Of a stretch of 64,000 nt of DNA, positions 43,886-56,119 are shown piece by piece. Each line of letters starts with the position of its first letter. Position 1 is the stretch's first letter. A model generated the notes under the pieces. The model saw nothing but the letters and a program-made list of their open reading frames with translations, was not told where the DNA came from and did no database searches. Made by a program: the position numbers and the translations under genes. The stretch is from Morella rubra (lineage: Eukaryota > Streptophyta > Magnoliopsida > Fagales > Myricaceae), in assembly GCA_003952965.2 (NCBI GenBank), contig CM025850.1:26293797-26357796 (forward strand). Direction: 5' to 3'.

Positions 43886-44290
43886 ATTTCTTTGAAGTTT
43901 GTTGATGCTTCTTTTTTGCAACGAATAAAAGACCCGCCGCCGGGGGGGGGTAAGTTTCTTGTCATACTTCCTCGTTTACAATTGGTATCCGACCATCCGT
44001 AGTACTTCATAGAAATGTATGTCGTTTGCTTCTTAAAATGTATTTTACTGTCTGGGTTTTGTTCTTCATATATTGGAAGCCATGGTTTTACTGTCTAGGT
44101 CGAGTACACAACTACATTGATAGCAGACAAACTTATAAATCCTATTTTATAGCAATTGATACTAATTTATAGGAGATAATAATGCTATTAGCAAATAATT
44201 CAAAGAAATATGTTCTGTTATGTATATAGACATTTAATAATCTACATTTCCAATCACGATGATAACAAACCGTTATATTATTCAACCCGC
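43886..44290 (+). repeat. Duplicated 3' flank of LECRK E
   Basis: Matches 20073-20560. Contains an odd G9 run after CCGCCGCC near 43940. Non-coding. Confidence 0.7.
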
Positions 44291-45445
44291 CGTAACATCC
44301 GAAGGAATACTATAAAAACTCGAGTCAAGGCATGTGCCGCAGCATGGAGTCCACAAGTCAAGGCGGCAAGGCCTTCCAGGGTTTTTTGTTACTCTTTTAA
44401 TTTTTTGAAGTCTTTCTAAATGTTATTGGATTAGGCAGCAGGTGACATTAATCGAAGGAAACTCAACTCAAAACGAATACAAAGACAGAGTATTTAGCAG
44501 AGTTCAGATTAACCCAGATGTCTGTTTTGGTGAATTGAAATAATAATAACAACTGGACATTTATATCATTAAAATATTAGAAGTAGAAATGAAGAGAAGA
44601 CTCGGCCCAGTTGAGACACGACCCAGTTGCTTCTTAAGTTTACTCCCATTTGACTGAGCCCACGAGGCTCTACAAATTCCACCAAGAATTGACAGACAAC
44701 CCAGAGAGACTGTTCAAGCTTTGAACAAGTTGGTCTTTGTTAGTGGAACAAATATTAAAGAAATGGTGTCAAGTGGAAATGATGATTGCTTTTCTTCGGA
44801 TCTCTATCCACTCAGTGGCTTAATGGCTTTCATGACTTCCTGGCCGCCTATTACGAGAGGACTCGACTCACCTTGCGTAAGAGGAACGATCATGCGTAAG
44901 AGGGAAGGATCATATATGAGAGGCTTTTGACCCGGACAAAGAAACTCGACGAAAAAACTTCCAAGGTCTGTCAAAGAAAAAACTAAGCAAAAGTAAAATG
45001 AGGTTTGTGAAACATCGGAATAAGACTATTTTTCTTAGAAACAAATAATTAAAATTAGGCTCTAGATTTTTTTTTAGGCAACAAGGGACAATGACGGCAT
45101 CCCTTGTGTATTGGGCTTGGACGAGCCTGGTCCAGAATGGTCGCACGGGAAGGATTAATGTCATAATAAATTTCGGACACGTGTAACGGCCTCTCACCAC
45201 ACATATTATTGAAATATCTTGAATTCAATGGAAGGGTGCATGAGATATATATCATGCACCATACCACATGTTAGCATAATCCATGTGAGCAGTGGCGGAA
45301 CCAAGATTTAATGGAAAGGGGGGGGGGAAAACTCCTAAAGAAAGATAACATCAAGTTGAGTTCAAATAGTTGCACTAACTAAACAATCCTGTACATATTA
45401 AGATTGAGGGGATAATAAATCCTTATAAATCTATGAGGCCATTAA
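44291..45445. other. Intergenic with scraps
   Basis: 44620-44690 matches 1640-1700 (CAGCCCACGAGGCTCTACAA-type). CAGTGGCGGAACC at 45291 is a hAT-type end like that at 2601 and 63349; its other end is missing, cut off where LECRK 3' flank resumes at 45446. No gene. Confidence 0.45.
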
Positions 45446-46700
45446 TCCTTCTTTTTTCAGCGTGATCTAAGCGGCTCTTAGCTGATTGAGCCTCGCAATT
45501 GGCATGAAAAAGTAGTAAGTTTCCCACAAGCTATTTATACTTCCATGTCATGAGTATGCGTCTCTTCATTGCTGCATTTTTCTTTCTTGGTTCTGTTCAT
45601 GTATTCTCTTGTTGTAGTTAGTTTGTCTTGATTCTGGATAACTCTTTCTGTTGGCAATTATGCAACACTTGTATGACTCAATTAAGTTATTAGCTAGCTT
45701 TAGAATTATGAAGAACAGCATGAACGAGTCATTTCTGATGTTCAACAAGTTTCCTAAATCAGGGGCAAATAATCCACTATTTTTCATTGCACTACTCCAA
45801 TCATGACTTCCTATATTTCTAACTGTGTCATAGGGAAGCTCCCAGTAGGCCCCTTGCTTGTGTATGTTGGGTTTGTTCCAGATAGTGATGGTGTCTATTT
45901 TAGTCTATTGCTTCTTTGCCTTGTTCCAAACGGTGTCAATGTTGGAAAATGGTCGAGGACTTTTAATCTCTAGAGGCCCAGGCTGGGGCATGTGGCTGCC
46001 GTTTTTGTGTACACAATCCCTGTCAACATGGATCGTAGGCCTGTTGGTCAGTTTGGGCTATTAGGTCGTTTTGAATTTTGATGCAGCCTATGTGGGCCTT
46101 ATTCCTTTACCATATCCACCGTATGATCATGAAAGCTGCAGTTGGGACTCAGCCCAGTTGCCTCTTAAGTTTTTGCCCATTTGACTCAGCCCACGAGGCT
46201 CTACAAACTCCACCCAGCTGCAGAGAGTTGCAAAAGCAATGAAGCAGGCACCCGATATACCATCAACGCAGTGCTATCATCGTCAATTGAAGAGGCCTGT
46301 CGAGAAATGTTTGGCGGACTGTAACTGTGAAGCTGCGCTGTTCAGAGATGGGAACTGAAGTAAAGAAAGGCTTCCTTCAAGATTCGGAAGAAGGCAAACG
46401 GGCAGCACAACGTACCAGTTCTAATTAAATGGCATGGGCAAAGAAAACCCGCAGAAAAATCCCAAGTAACCTTTTGATCGCACTACTATTCATGCATGTA
46501 TTAAGCCAACTGAAACTTTTGAATATTGTCTTGAGCAAACGACACATTCGAAAAGATCCAAATCACAACAAACACCCGCCTACGTAAAAACACATCACAG
46601 TAAAAAACAAAACCCTAATTAAAGAGCCTCTACAGTCATCTATCTTGGACCTACTTACCGCCTTGCGGGGCCACAACCCTCCAAGGATTTTGAAAAGTGC
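45446..46700 (+). repeat. Duplicated LECRK intergenic unit without the hAT insertions
   Basis: Corresponds to 281-3240. Lacks both hAT elements (empty sites 45911-45918 and 46252-46258). 46220-46430 is the paralogous PAN scrap, with a stop and shift after TGTAACTGTGAAGC. Confidence 0.85.
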
Positions 46701-46734
46701 CCTGGTGAGTACCGGGATGGATAGAACTGGAACA

Positions 46735-49700
46735 GGGCTATCTCTAAGATAAATGGAGCCTTAGGCGAAACATAAAAATAGGCCTTTTATAAATAAATTA
46801 TATATAAAATATAAAATATCAATAATTTTAGTTAAAAATTATTCTGATTCGTATTTTTTGTTAGACATATTAGATATCTTAAAATTATCATAAATGAAAA
46901 ATGATAACTACAATCAACACAAACAAAAATTTAAAATAAAACTATACAGTACTCGACTTAATCTCAAATTCTCAATTTTCTCTAGATAAAAAAGTAATAG
47001 CTACAACAGATATAAAATAAAAGTATAAAACTAATTTAAAGGTTGAAATGTTAGAATAATAGCATCTGTGAGAAAGAAGAAGGCTACTGCCAGCTTTGAG
47101 ATTTTAAAATTGAATCAACACTTGAAAGTTAGCTAGAAAGAAGGAAGGATATGTGTTTACAATAGAAAAATAAGGAAAATGTGTAACAGAAGAGTGAAAG
47201 TAGAATATCAATTAAGAAGTGAACTAGAGGGGTAGACGTTCAGAGTATAAAGATAAGGAAACGTTGGTGAAAAGAATAGTGAAAGTAGTGATAAAGGAAG
47301 ATAGTCTTTCTTTTCAATTTTAAAATTGAAAGATCGATAGTCTTTTTTGAATTTTAAAGCTGGAACTCATCTCTTTGAAATTTTGAATTATGTTTTTATC
47401 TTGCATTAAATGAGGATTTCAAAAAGTTTAACGGATATTTGAGACTTATTTTTCTTTGTTAAGTAAAATATTTAAATTTGGAGGGGGGCCCATAACCTAT
47501 TAAATATTAAGTAAAAAGAAATTAGGGGCCTTACTGTCATGCCCAAACCTCAAAGGCTAGAAGGTGACTTACTAACATAAACAAAGATTTGATTTAAAAA
47601 CATATAAAAAAAATGTGGAATAAACTTTATTTAAAAACTTCAATAAATCTCTCTTAATAAAACTTAAAACTCTTTTAGAGCTCAAAGACAAATATAAACA
47701 TGATTAACTCATACTAGAGTCAAACATTTATTCTAATAATCTCTCAGCTATCCACCCACGTGCCATCTAAATGGCTATTGACAAGCTCTGATCAACATTT
47801 GAAAATAAAGAAAATAATAGCGGTGAGTTCGACAACTCAGTAAGCAAGATCATTATGCTAGTGTGTATCCTATGAGCAACACTGTAACAGTAAGGGACAA
47901 AATATTTTCAAATTGTTGAAAGCTGCTTTTGACAATTTAAAAAAAAACATCTTTATCAATAAAACAATTTTATCTATATAACATAATACTATAGAAAATC
48001 AATAAAGCAACTTTATCCATATAACATAATGCTATAGAAAAACAGTTTTATCTACATAATATATAGAAAATCCAATCTAATAAAACATCTTTATAAATAA
48101 AACAGTTTTATTAATAACACTAGTATATAAAATCTTTATCTATATAAGAAAATCCCTTTGACAATAACCATGGGTCACATTTACTCCCGTGACAGCAATT
48201 GCTACCTAGTTTGGGGATCAGCCAATACTATTGGTAGAATTCTTCTTACTAAGGCTTGGCCATGTCCAAGTGTGCATTGGTAAGAATCTACAAAATAAAC
48301 TACTCCGTTTCCAAAATGAGTGCACTCAATAGATTGCAATTGGTACCAATGCGCTGTCTCTGTAACTCTAGGCCTCAGTGTTTGAAAATACATAACATAT
48401 CATAAAATAAACATTATTTGAACTTTGTATCTTTCTTTTCTTTTCATGAAATATCGTGTACAAATCTTGAATAACAAAATATAAAAAGCTTTGATTTAAA
48501 TATTGAAAACATCATGAAATATCATTGACATAAAAATAGGCTCATGTTTACACATTTCATGCTATACTTTGACAATTTTATCATAAAGTAATGCACATAA
48601 AGCTCCGATGGTTTTCAATAAAAACATGTAATTTTCATTTTTTAGAAAATCTAGCATAATAATCCTCTTACCTGGATCTTCAAGAAAATAAGCCTCTGAC
48701 TTAGCACCTATCAATACAAAATTTAACGTATTATAATACGCTCAAACGGAAATGCAAATGAAACTCTAAATCTGCCCGACAGGATTAAATCCGAAATTCA
48801 CTAGTCAGATTCTAAAATATAACTTAACCTATCTCGGGTTTCCCTAAAATCCCAAATTAAAATATGTTATTCCCTAAGATGTTAAATATACACCTGTAAA
48901 ATTTCATATCCAGATTCCTTGTACAACTCAGTTAATAAAATCGACATTCACCTCTGTTCATGGAGTCAAACTATACCCTAAATAATTTAGGTACTCATCA
49001 CTTCAAAAATCATAAAGCTCTATTCCGATATCCAAAACTCCAGAATTTATACCACAGACTCATATATGTGTTATAAGATACCCATAAAATTTCATGCCGA
49101 AATTCGAAGCCTAGCTATGTCATCTGGTTCAAAACTCCAATCTGTATCAAAGGATCTTTCTCAGCAATTCCAATTTCTCTAAGCCTAACTTCCGGATTTT
49201 CAAAACCATACCAATACATCTCCAAAATTTATGAAACTTAACCCAATCCTCTGAGATGTCTAGTACGAAATATCCAAAAATCATAATTTTTCAGACTTCT
49301 AGATCAGCTATACAAAAATAATTCGATCTACTATTCAGATTAAAAACCTAAATTTTCCTGAACAAATCTTGAACCCAAAAAATCCATTAAAACTATTTCG
49401 AAAATCTTGAAATAATTAGGATTAGATCTAGACATCCTATGGTTTGATCTCTCATAAAAAGAATACAAAATAAAATATCAAGAAATTCGAAATACCTGAA
49501 TTTGCTTCGAGAAAATTTGTCTAGATTGCTTAAAGTAATAAAACCCTTCTTTTTCCTCTTGTTGGCGTAAAAGTGTCGTGTGTAAAAATTAAAACCAATA
49601 TGTAAATCTATATATAGACTCACTAATAGACTCCTTTTGAACTCTAAAACTTTTAAATTAAATAATCATAAAATCTTTAAATTTTAAAAAGGTTGTCTAG

Positions 49701-49885
49701 ATCAAAGATAAAAATTCAACTATTTTAAAATGAGTTAAACTCAAATTTGAATTTTAAAGAAAACATTTCAAATATCAAATAAAAAAATTCAAATAATTTT
49801 AAAAATAGAACTCGGGTGTTACACTTACATTTTTGGGGCCTTAGGCAACCGCCTAGGCTGTCTATGCTCATAGACGCCTTGAACC
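46735..49885. mobile_element. hAT-like element nested in the previous one, itself holding a solo LTR
   Basis: Ends CAGGGCTATCTCTAAG and, complemented, CAAGGCGTCTATGAGC; flanking 8-mers AACTGGAA and AACCAGAA match at 6 of 8 positions. Motifs GGAGCCTTAGGCGA near the left and GGGGCCTTAGGCAACC near the right are inner repeats. Without the LTR it is about 0.86 kb and non-coding. The family assignment is tentative. Confidence 0.5.
47535..49823. mobile_element. Long solo LTR, probably Ty3/Gypsy
   Basis: 2289 bp, TGTCATGCCC to GGGTGTTACA, with exact 5-bp duplication CTTAC (47530-47534, 49824-49828). Contains GGTGAGTTCGACAACTCAGT, a phrase common in LTRs of Tekay/Del chromoviruses (recalled, not searched). 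No coding region. Confidence 0.88.
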
Positions 49886-50510
49886 AGAATGGTCAATTCC
49901 AGTTCTGTTCTGGTATTTACCAGAATGCAATTTTTTTGTTCCGGTTCCATTCCGGTATTTTTTACCGGAATGGAAGCAAAACGGAACCAGAAATTCCTAC
50001 TTGGCACGTGGGCTTTTTTGGACATCTTTTTAGAGAGCCCTAACGAGTTAAAAATAGTTTTTTGATCGAATTTTTGGAAGATTTTTCTATTATTCATCAT
50101 AAATTAACTAACTGTAAACATTCAACAAATCTAGATTCTAAATAAAACATAAAAAATGGTATCATCATATGTTATACTTTATTTAAGCCCTATTTTTTTA
50201 AAAAAAAAATTAGAATTGAAAATTTCAGTATTTTTAGTTATTCATCATAAAATAAATGTAAAATTTTCATCCAAAATATAGATTCTAAAATCAACATTCA
50301 ATCAAATTACATGTGTTATATTTATTTTGAACACTATTTTATTTTATTTTTTTAGAAAAACGAACCGAAAATTTCGGTAATTCTGCTGAAATTTCCGATT
50401 CTAGAAATTGTCAAAAATAACTTTTGGTTTCGGTTTTGGTATATACCAGAACCGGAATGACATTTTCAGAATCGGAGGTGAAACTGAAAATTCCAATTCG
50501 TATCAATAAA

Positions 50511-52720
50511 ACTCTTTGAGAATATTTTTCATAATTTGATTGTATTTATACAAACTTTTCATATTTTATAAATAACAAAGCATATAATATAATATATTAT
50601 AATATTATGTTGGCCCCTCCAAAGATAAATTCATAGCTCCGACAATCCACACTGGCTAGACCGACTATATATATTATCACATAAAAAAGTATGGTTATAA
50701 TTTACATTTCTAGGTACTAACATTGATTAGTAATTGGGGGAAGATCATTACCCAGTTAATTACTAAGGACAGAGGGATTAAATAGTCAATAACAGGTACG
50801 CAGATTGACGGGAAATTTCAGAGTCGATCTTATGGAATCTTTTGGCACTGTATTTGACGGTCTTTTAGCTACCTGCATACAATGAATAATTAACTGTTTC
50901 TTAGTCCTGCCTAGAAAAAAAAAAAAAAAAAAAAACTTTTCTTAGTCTGTGTCCTGACACCAGACGTACGACTTTAATGTGTATTGAGTAGGTTTTAGTC
51001 GTCGTTTAAAGTTTAAAAAAGCATGAGCCTGCGGGCACCTTCGTGGTTATTGACTATTTCGGGAGAGACCAGAGACATATGCAGAATACTCTTTCCTAGT
51101 AATATGGGCGATACGAGAACTGCATTTTTTATGCAGAATCCAATGCCTAACAATTCCAGTTAGGAATTATGTCAATTCCAAAAGTTCGGGTGTAAGCACG
51201 CATGCATCTTCATACTTCGTATTCCTTCTCTTTCTCACTTGGATAATTCAAGTTCGAAAGAGAGGAATATAATTAAAAAATTATTTTATTTTTTGAATAC
51301 AATAAAATAATTACTAATCCAAGTATTAAGTAACTGACAATTTATTAAAAATGATATTTTTTTAAAATAAATAGAATGAATAAATACACTTTGCACCTCA
51401 TAAGTCTTGATACTTTTATTTTAAGCTATTATTTTCGACACATTATATCCGTTACATATTAATTATGCCATTTGCATTTTCAATGACAATTTCTTTTTGT
51501 CAAATTCATCCGAAAGTAAAATTTTGACCTGTTAAACATACTTTATTATTAAAAAAAAAAAAAAAAAGAGAACAAATATTCGGGTTCAATTTGATTTAGG
51601 AAAAGAAAATGATGCAGCGTGAGGGCCACATATGGCGCAGCCTGTACAAGAGATGCACAAGAAAAGTCAGTCCACCACCGCGTCTATGCTTGGCTTCTTA
51701 CAACATGGTAGGGTATACAGAAATTGCTACATTTGGTCCGTAGTAGCTAAAAAACATTGACTTGAGTTTTTCGCCGTTTAATTAGGAAGGCCATTGCGTC
51801 CATTTTGGTTCATGGATCGAAATAAATTTTATGCATAAGGCATAAGGCCAACTGGCCGAGTAGGACTGAATTAATTATACCCAAGTAAATTTAAGACAGT
51901 TGAAATAATCAAACATTTTACACACGAGATAAATCAGAAAAAATTGAATTTTGACCCACAATGTACGTGAGAAAGCATACCCACTTGCCAAATCAAAGCA
52001 CCTAAAAATTTGCTTCTCATGTGTCTCGATTTTTTTCTTGTGAGGAAAGCTGTAAACTCTTTGTCCCACTGCATGTGCACGCCTCTCTGCTCACACACAC
52101 TTGTTATTCCCTTGAGACAACTGGCAAGCAATTAAGAAAACCGATATATATATGATATTATTTGATTTCGGGTCGAATAAAGAAAAGACTAATTCAAATA
52201 TTCGAAAGAAGGTCAAGGTCAAGGTCAAGGTCAGTAATTCTAATCAACATGGATTAATTAAATTTTTATTTGATTCTTTATTTTCATCTCCTAACAAGGA
52301 GTTGACCATTTACTAATATGTCATTGGACTCTCATTTCGTTTTTTTATTTCGTGATCAGAATAGTAATTATGATGCATTAGGGATCACCAATAATCCCCC
52401 CCCCCCCCTTCTGTCCATGACAAAACCAAAAAAAAAGAAGGAAAAAATAATTTGGTATGTTTCCCTCCTCCTAACGAATTGCCGTACCTCCAAATTGTAT
52501 TTGTATATTTTAGTATATGCTGAACCAGCATTAATTCAAAGGGGTATAGTTTTCAATTTTCTAATTGTGCGCCGTAAACTATATAATAGGCAAGTTAATC
52601 CAGTTAATTTCTTGAACTTGGGAAGATATACATTAATATATGCTAGATGAATTCAGAGCTCCTGGAACGCGAATAAAAATAATTAGTGAAGGAAAGAGAG
52701 AGCCACCCTCAAGGTTTGAA
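50511..52720. other. Upstream region of LECRK D, duplicate of 3640-5650
   Basis: No gene. Parallel to the region before A with indels; contains a C10 run at about 52388 and a GGTCAA iteration at 52210-52232. Confidence 0.7.
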
Positions 52721-52821
52721 AGATTCACGATTTATGAACGTGTGGTTCTCGGAAGTTGGGCATGTTGTCCTGCTTTATTTGTCTTGTTAGAAATCACGAC
52801 CGAATTAATGAGACTGGTACC

Positions 52822-52829
52822 TATAAAAC
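52822..52829 (+). promoter_or_regulatory. Putative TATA box of LECRK D
   Basis: TATAAAAC at the same position relative to the ATG (52933) as in A and C. Confidence 0.5.
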
Positions 52830-52932
52830 AGTATATACCTTCAGAATGGGATTTCATGCTAGAACCTATTCTTCTTCTGAACGAAATAAACAGTGGAGAA
52901 GAGAGAACTTAGACAAAAATCCATTTCTTTTC

Positions 52933-55265
52933 ATGGATTTAGTCGTTCTGTTTATCATTGTCTTCATTTTTCACTGCTTCGGCTCAACAAATAGAGTCTA
53001 ATGTAAGCCGAGGATCTTCTCTGACACCGACCACCAACTCAATGTGGTTGTCACGTTCTGGTCTCTATGCCTTTGGATTTTACAAGCAAGGCAATGATTA
53101 CGCTATTGGGATTTTTCTTGCTGGAATTCCTGAGAAAACTGTTGTCTGGACTGCTAATCGCGATGAACCTCTAGTCTCCAGCAATGCTACCTTGCTTTTC
53201 GAAACGGATGGCAGCCTCCTCCTGCAAGGGACAGGGGGGCGCGTCGTCATAGCTGCTTCAATTGGGGCAGCTTCCTCCGCTTCCATGCTTAATTCAGGCA
53301 ATTTTGTGCTCTATAATTCTTCTCAACAAATAATATGGCAGAGTTTTGATTACCCGACGGATACCATTTTATCCAGTCAGCGTCTCTTAGCTGGCCAACA
53401 GCTGCTTTCTAGTATTTCAGAATCTGATCACTCAACCGGTATCTTCCGGCTTAAGATGCAAAGCGACGGAAACCTTGTTCAGTACCCGGTGGACACTCCA
53501 GACACAGCTCCATATGCTTACTATGCATCTGGGACAAATGGCTGGGGGGATAAAGGGACGCTAAACCTTGATGCCGATGGCTATCTGTACTTGCTCAACG
53601 GTACCGGTTACAACATGAAGAATCTTACCAATGGAGGATATACGACAACAGAAACTATTTATCTCATGAGAATTGATGCCGATGGGATATTCCGATTGTA
53701 TTCACATAATTTGAAGCAGAGTGGAGACTGGTCAATCAGATGGTCATCTTCATCTGATAAAGTGCGATCCTAAGGGTCTATGTGGACTAAACGGTTTCTG
53801 TGTTCTGAATGATCAAGAGGCTTCATGCCAATGTCTTCCGGGATTCGCAATGGTACACCCGGGGAACTGGACGCCAGGCTGTGATAGGAACTTCACCGCA
53901 CAAAGTTGCCAAAGCAACGATGTATATAATGAATACACTGTCGAGGAACTGGCTAACACCATCTGGGAAGATGTTTCATATTCTGTTCTGCAATCAACAG
54001 TCCAAGAAGATTGCCAACAGGCCTGCTCAGAGGACTGTAACTGTGAAGCTGCCCTATTCATAGGCAGCACTTGCAGAAAACAAAGGCTTCCATTGAGATA
54101 TGGGAGAAGGAAACTGGATGATTCAAGCATTGCTTTCATCAAGGTAGGTGTAACTGCCCCCATTAATGCACCTGGAAATATGCCAAAAGGAAACAAGAGA
54201 TACCTTCGCGTGGACATCTTGATTGTAAGTGTCTTCTTTATTGCTTTCGGAAGTATGATGTTGGTAATTTCCGGCATCGTATTTTACAAGAATCATTTCT
54301 GGTATAGAAAGCTCTCTTGTAATGGACATTTCGAGCTGGGTGAGGACTTTGCTCCACGATCATTTATGTATTCGGAACTCGAGCAAATGACAGGTGGTTT
54401 TAAGGAAGAGCTTGGCAGAGGGTCATTTGGCACGGTTTATAAAGGGGAAATATTGAATGGCCGGAAGGTTGTAGCCGTCAAAAAGTTAGAGAAAGTGTTG
54501 GCTGAAGGTGAAAGAGAGTTTCAGACTGAGATGAAAGTTATTGGGAGAACTCATCACAGAAATCTAGTCCGTCTACTCGGGTATTGCCATGATGGAATTC
54601 AAAGGCTTTTGGTATACGAGTACATGAGCAATGGGTCCTTGCGAATACACTCTTCACGTCAGAAAAACAACCTTGTTGGGATGAAAGAATGCGAATTGCT
54701 CGAGACATCGCAAGAGGAATCCTTTATCTTCACGAAGAGTGTGAGCGACAGATTATTCATTGCGACATAAAACCTCAGAACATCATGGATGACAACGGTT
54801 GCGCAAAAATATCCGACTTTGGATTGGCAAAGCTGCTGACGCAAGACCAAACCAGGACCTACACTGGCATCAGAGGGACGAGGGGGTATGTCGCACCAGA
54901 GTGGCATCGGAAGCTGCCCATCACAGTCAAAGCAGATGTCTACAGCTACGGAATTGTGCTGTTGGAGATCATATGTTGTCGGAAGAGCGTCGAGATGAAT
55001 CTACCCGAGGAAGAAGCTATTCTTGAAGAATGGGTCTACCAACGTTTTGAGGATGGTGACCTAGATAAACTACTTGGAGATGAAGCCGTTGACAAGAAAC
55101 AACTGGAGAGAATGGTGAAGTTGGGAAATTTGGTGCATTCAGGATGAGCCATCACTCCGACCTTCAATGAAGAAAGTCCTACTCATGTTGGAAGGTACTG
55201 TGGATATTCCAGTCCCTCCCAGCCCTTCTTCTTTTTTCAGCGATCTAGGCGGCTTACCTGATTGA
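52933..55265 (+). pseudogene. LECRK copy D (subtype 1): complete gene with small frameshifts
   Basis: All domains are present in order. The ATG at 52933 opens MDLVVLFIIV, but a 2-bp net loss (ATTGTCTTCATT against ATTCTCTCTGCATT in C) shifts the frame before FFTASAQQIESNV. Then come the B-lectin domain, the EGF-like region CDPKGLCGLNGFCVLNDQEA after an extra A at about 53760, the PAN domain CQQACSEDCNCEAALF, and the transmembrane helix VDILIVSVFFIAFGSMMLVI. In the kinase the Gly loop GRGSFGTVYKG, VVAVKKL, HCDIKPQN, DFG and GYVAPEW are all intact. A missing C near 54638 (GGTCCTTG) and an extra A near 55127 (GGGAAATTTGG) break it. One Leu codon is lost in NI(L)MDD. If the indels are real the gene is dead; if they are assembly errors it is the one working copy. 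Confidence 0.9.
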
Positions 55266-55599
55266 GCCTCGCAATTGGAAAAAAGTATTAAGTTTCCCAC
55301 AAAGCTATTTATACTTCCACGTCATGAGTATGCGTCTCTTCATTGCTGCATTTTTCTTTCTTGGTTCTGTTCTTGAATTCTCTTGTTGTAGTTAGTTTGT
55401 CTTGCTTCTGGATAACTCTTTCTGTTGGCAATTATGCAACACTTGTACGACTCAATTAAGTTATTAGCTAGCCATATAATATGAAGAACAGCATGTACGA
55501 GTCATTTCTGATGTTCAACAAGTTTCCTAAATCAGGGGCAAATAATGCACTGTTTTTCATTGCACTACTCCAATCATGACTTCCTATATTTCTAACTGT
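55266..55599 (+). repeat. Duplicated 3' flank of LECRK D
   Basis: Nearly identical to 293-650 up to TATTTCTAACTGT, where the LINE begins. Confidence 0.85.
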
Positions 55600-56089
55600 T
55601 CGCAATAGGGGCATCACAGCGAATAATGGTTACAGGAATATCCTCCAATTTAGTATCAGCCGGAAAGTCACTTTGGAGGCCCCAGCGAGCCAAATTGTGA
55701 GCCAAGCAATTCCCATTCCGCGGTATCCATCGAAATTTCCATTTGCTGTGGTTGCGCAGTAGAGCCCGAATAGTCAAAACTTCAGCTTCGATCACCCAAT
55801 CCGGCACAGTATCAAGATCCACTACCTGATTAACCAAAATCTGTGCATCCCCCTCCATGATGACATCGCAGTAGTCAAAGTCCTCTGCAAGAAGGCATGC
55901 CAATCTTGCAGCCCGTGCTTCCCCTTTGATAGACTCTGCTCCATATATTCGCTTAAAGCGAACTTTGAGAATCTCTCCTCTCCAATTACGACAGACCGCC
56001 ACCAAACAAATCCGCTGATGCCTTAGTGCAGCATCATAATTACTTTTGACAGCGCCTTCCGCTGGAGGAATCCAAAATTGTACTGACAA
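55592..56089 (-). CDS. LINE RNase H-like (RVT_3) domain
   Basis: Starts MSVQFWIPPAEGAVKSNYDA (first catalytic Asp in NYDA), then RGEILKVRF, GEARAARLACLLAEDF (Glu), VIMEGDAQILVNQV (Asp) and WIPRNGNCLAHNLARWG (His-Asn). This is the reverse-transcriptase-associated RNase H of plant LINEs. The frame closes at a stop formed in flanking DNA, so the natural C-terminus may be missing. Confidence 0.85.
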   Translation of the reverse strand: MSVQFWIPPAEGAVKSNYDAALRHQRICLVAVCRNWRGEILKVRFKRIYGAESIKGEARAARLACLLAEDFDYCDVIMEGDAQILVNQVVDLDTVPDWVIEAEVLTIRALLRNHSKWKFRWIPRNGNCLAHNLARWGLQSDFPADTKLEDIPVTIIRCDAPIANS

Positions 56090-56119
56090 GGAGTTATGAT
56101 GTTGCCATACCTCGCAATG

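Larger units (their letters stand above)
46703..50510. mobile_element. Diverged GGAACC-type hAT element, interrupted
   Basis: The left part GAGTACCGGGATGGATAGAA resembles the start of the 739-1431 element. The right part 49887-50510 has ATTCCGGTATTTTTTACCGG and TTCGGTTTTGGTATATACCA, then AT-rich DNA as in the intact copy. Exact ends were not resolved. About 3.15 kb of other elements sit inside it. Confidence 0.55.

Noticed and set aside
43935-43952. GC-rich GCCGCCGGGGGGGGG as a regulatory motif
   Set aside because: A homopolymer run without a paralogous counterpart at 20100; more likely a sequencing or replication artefact.
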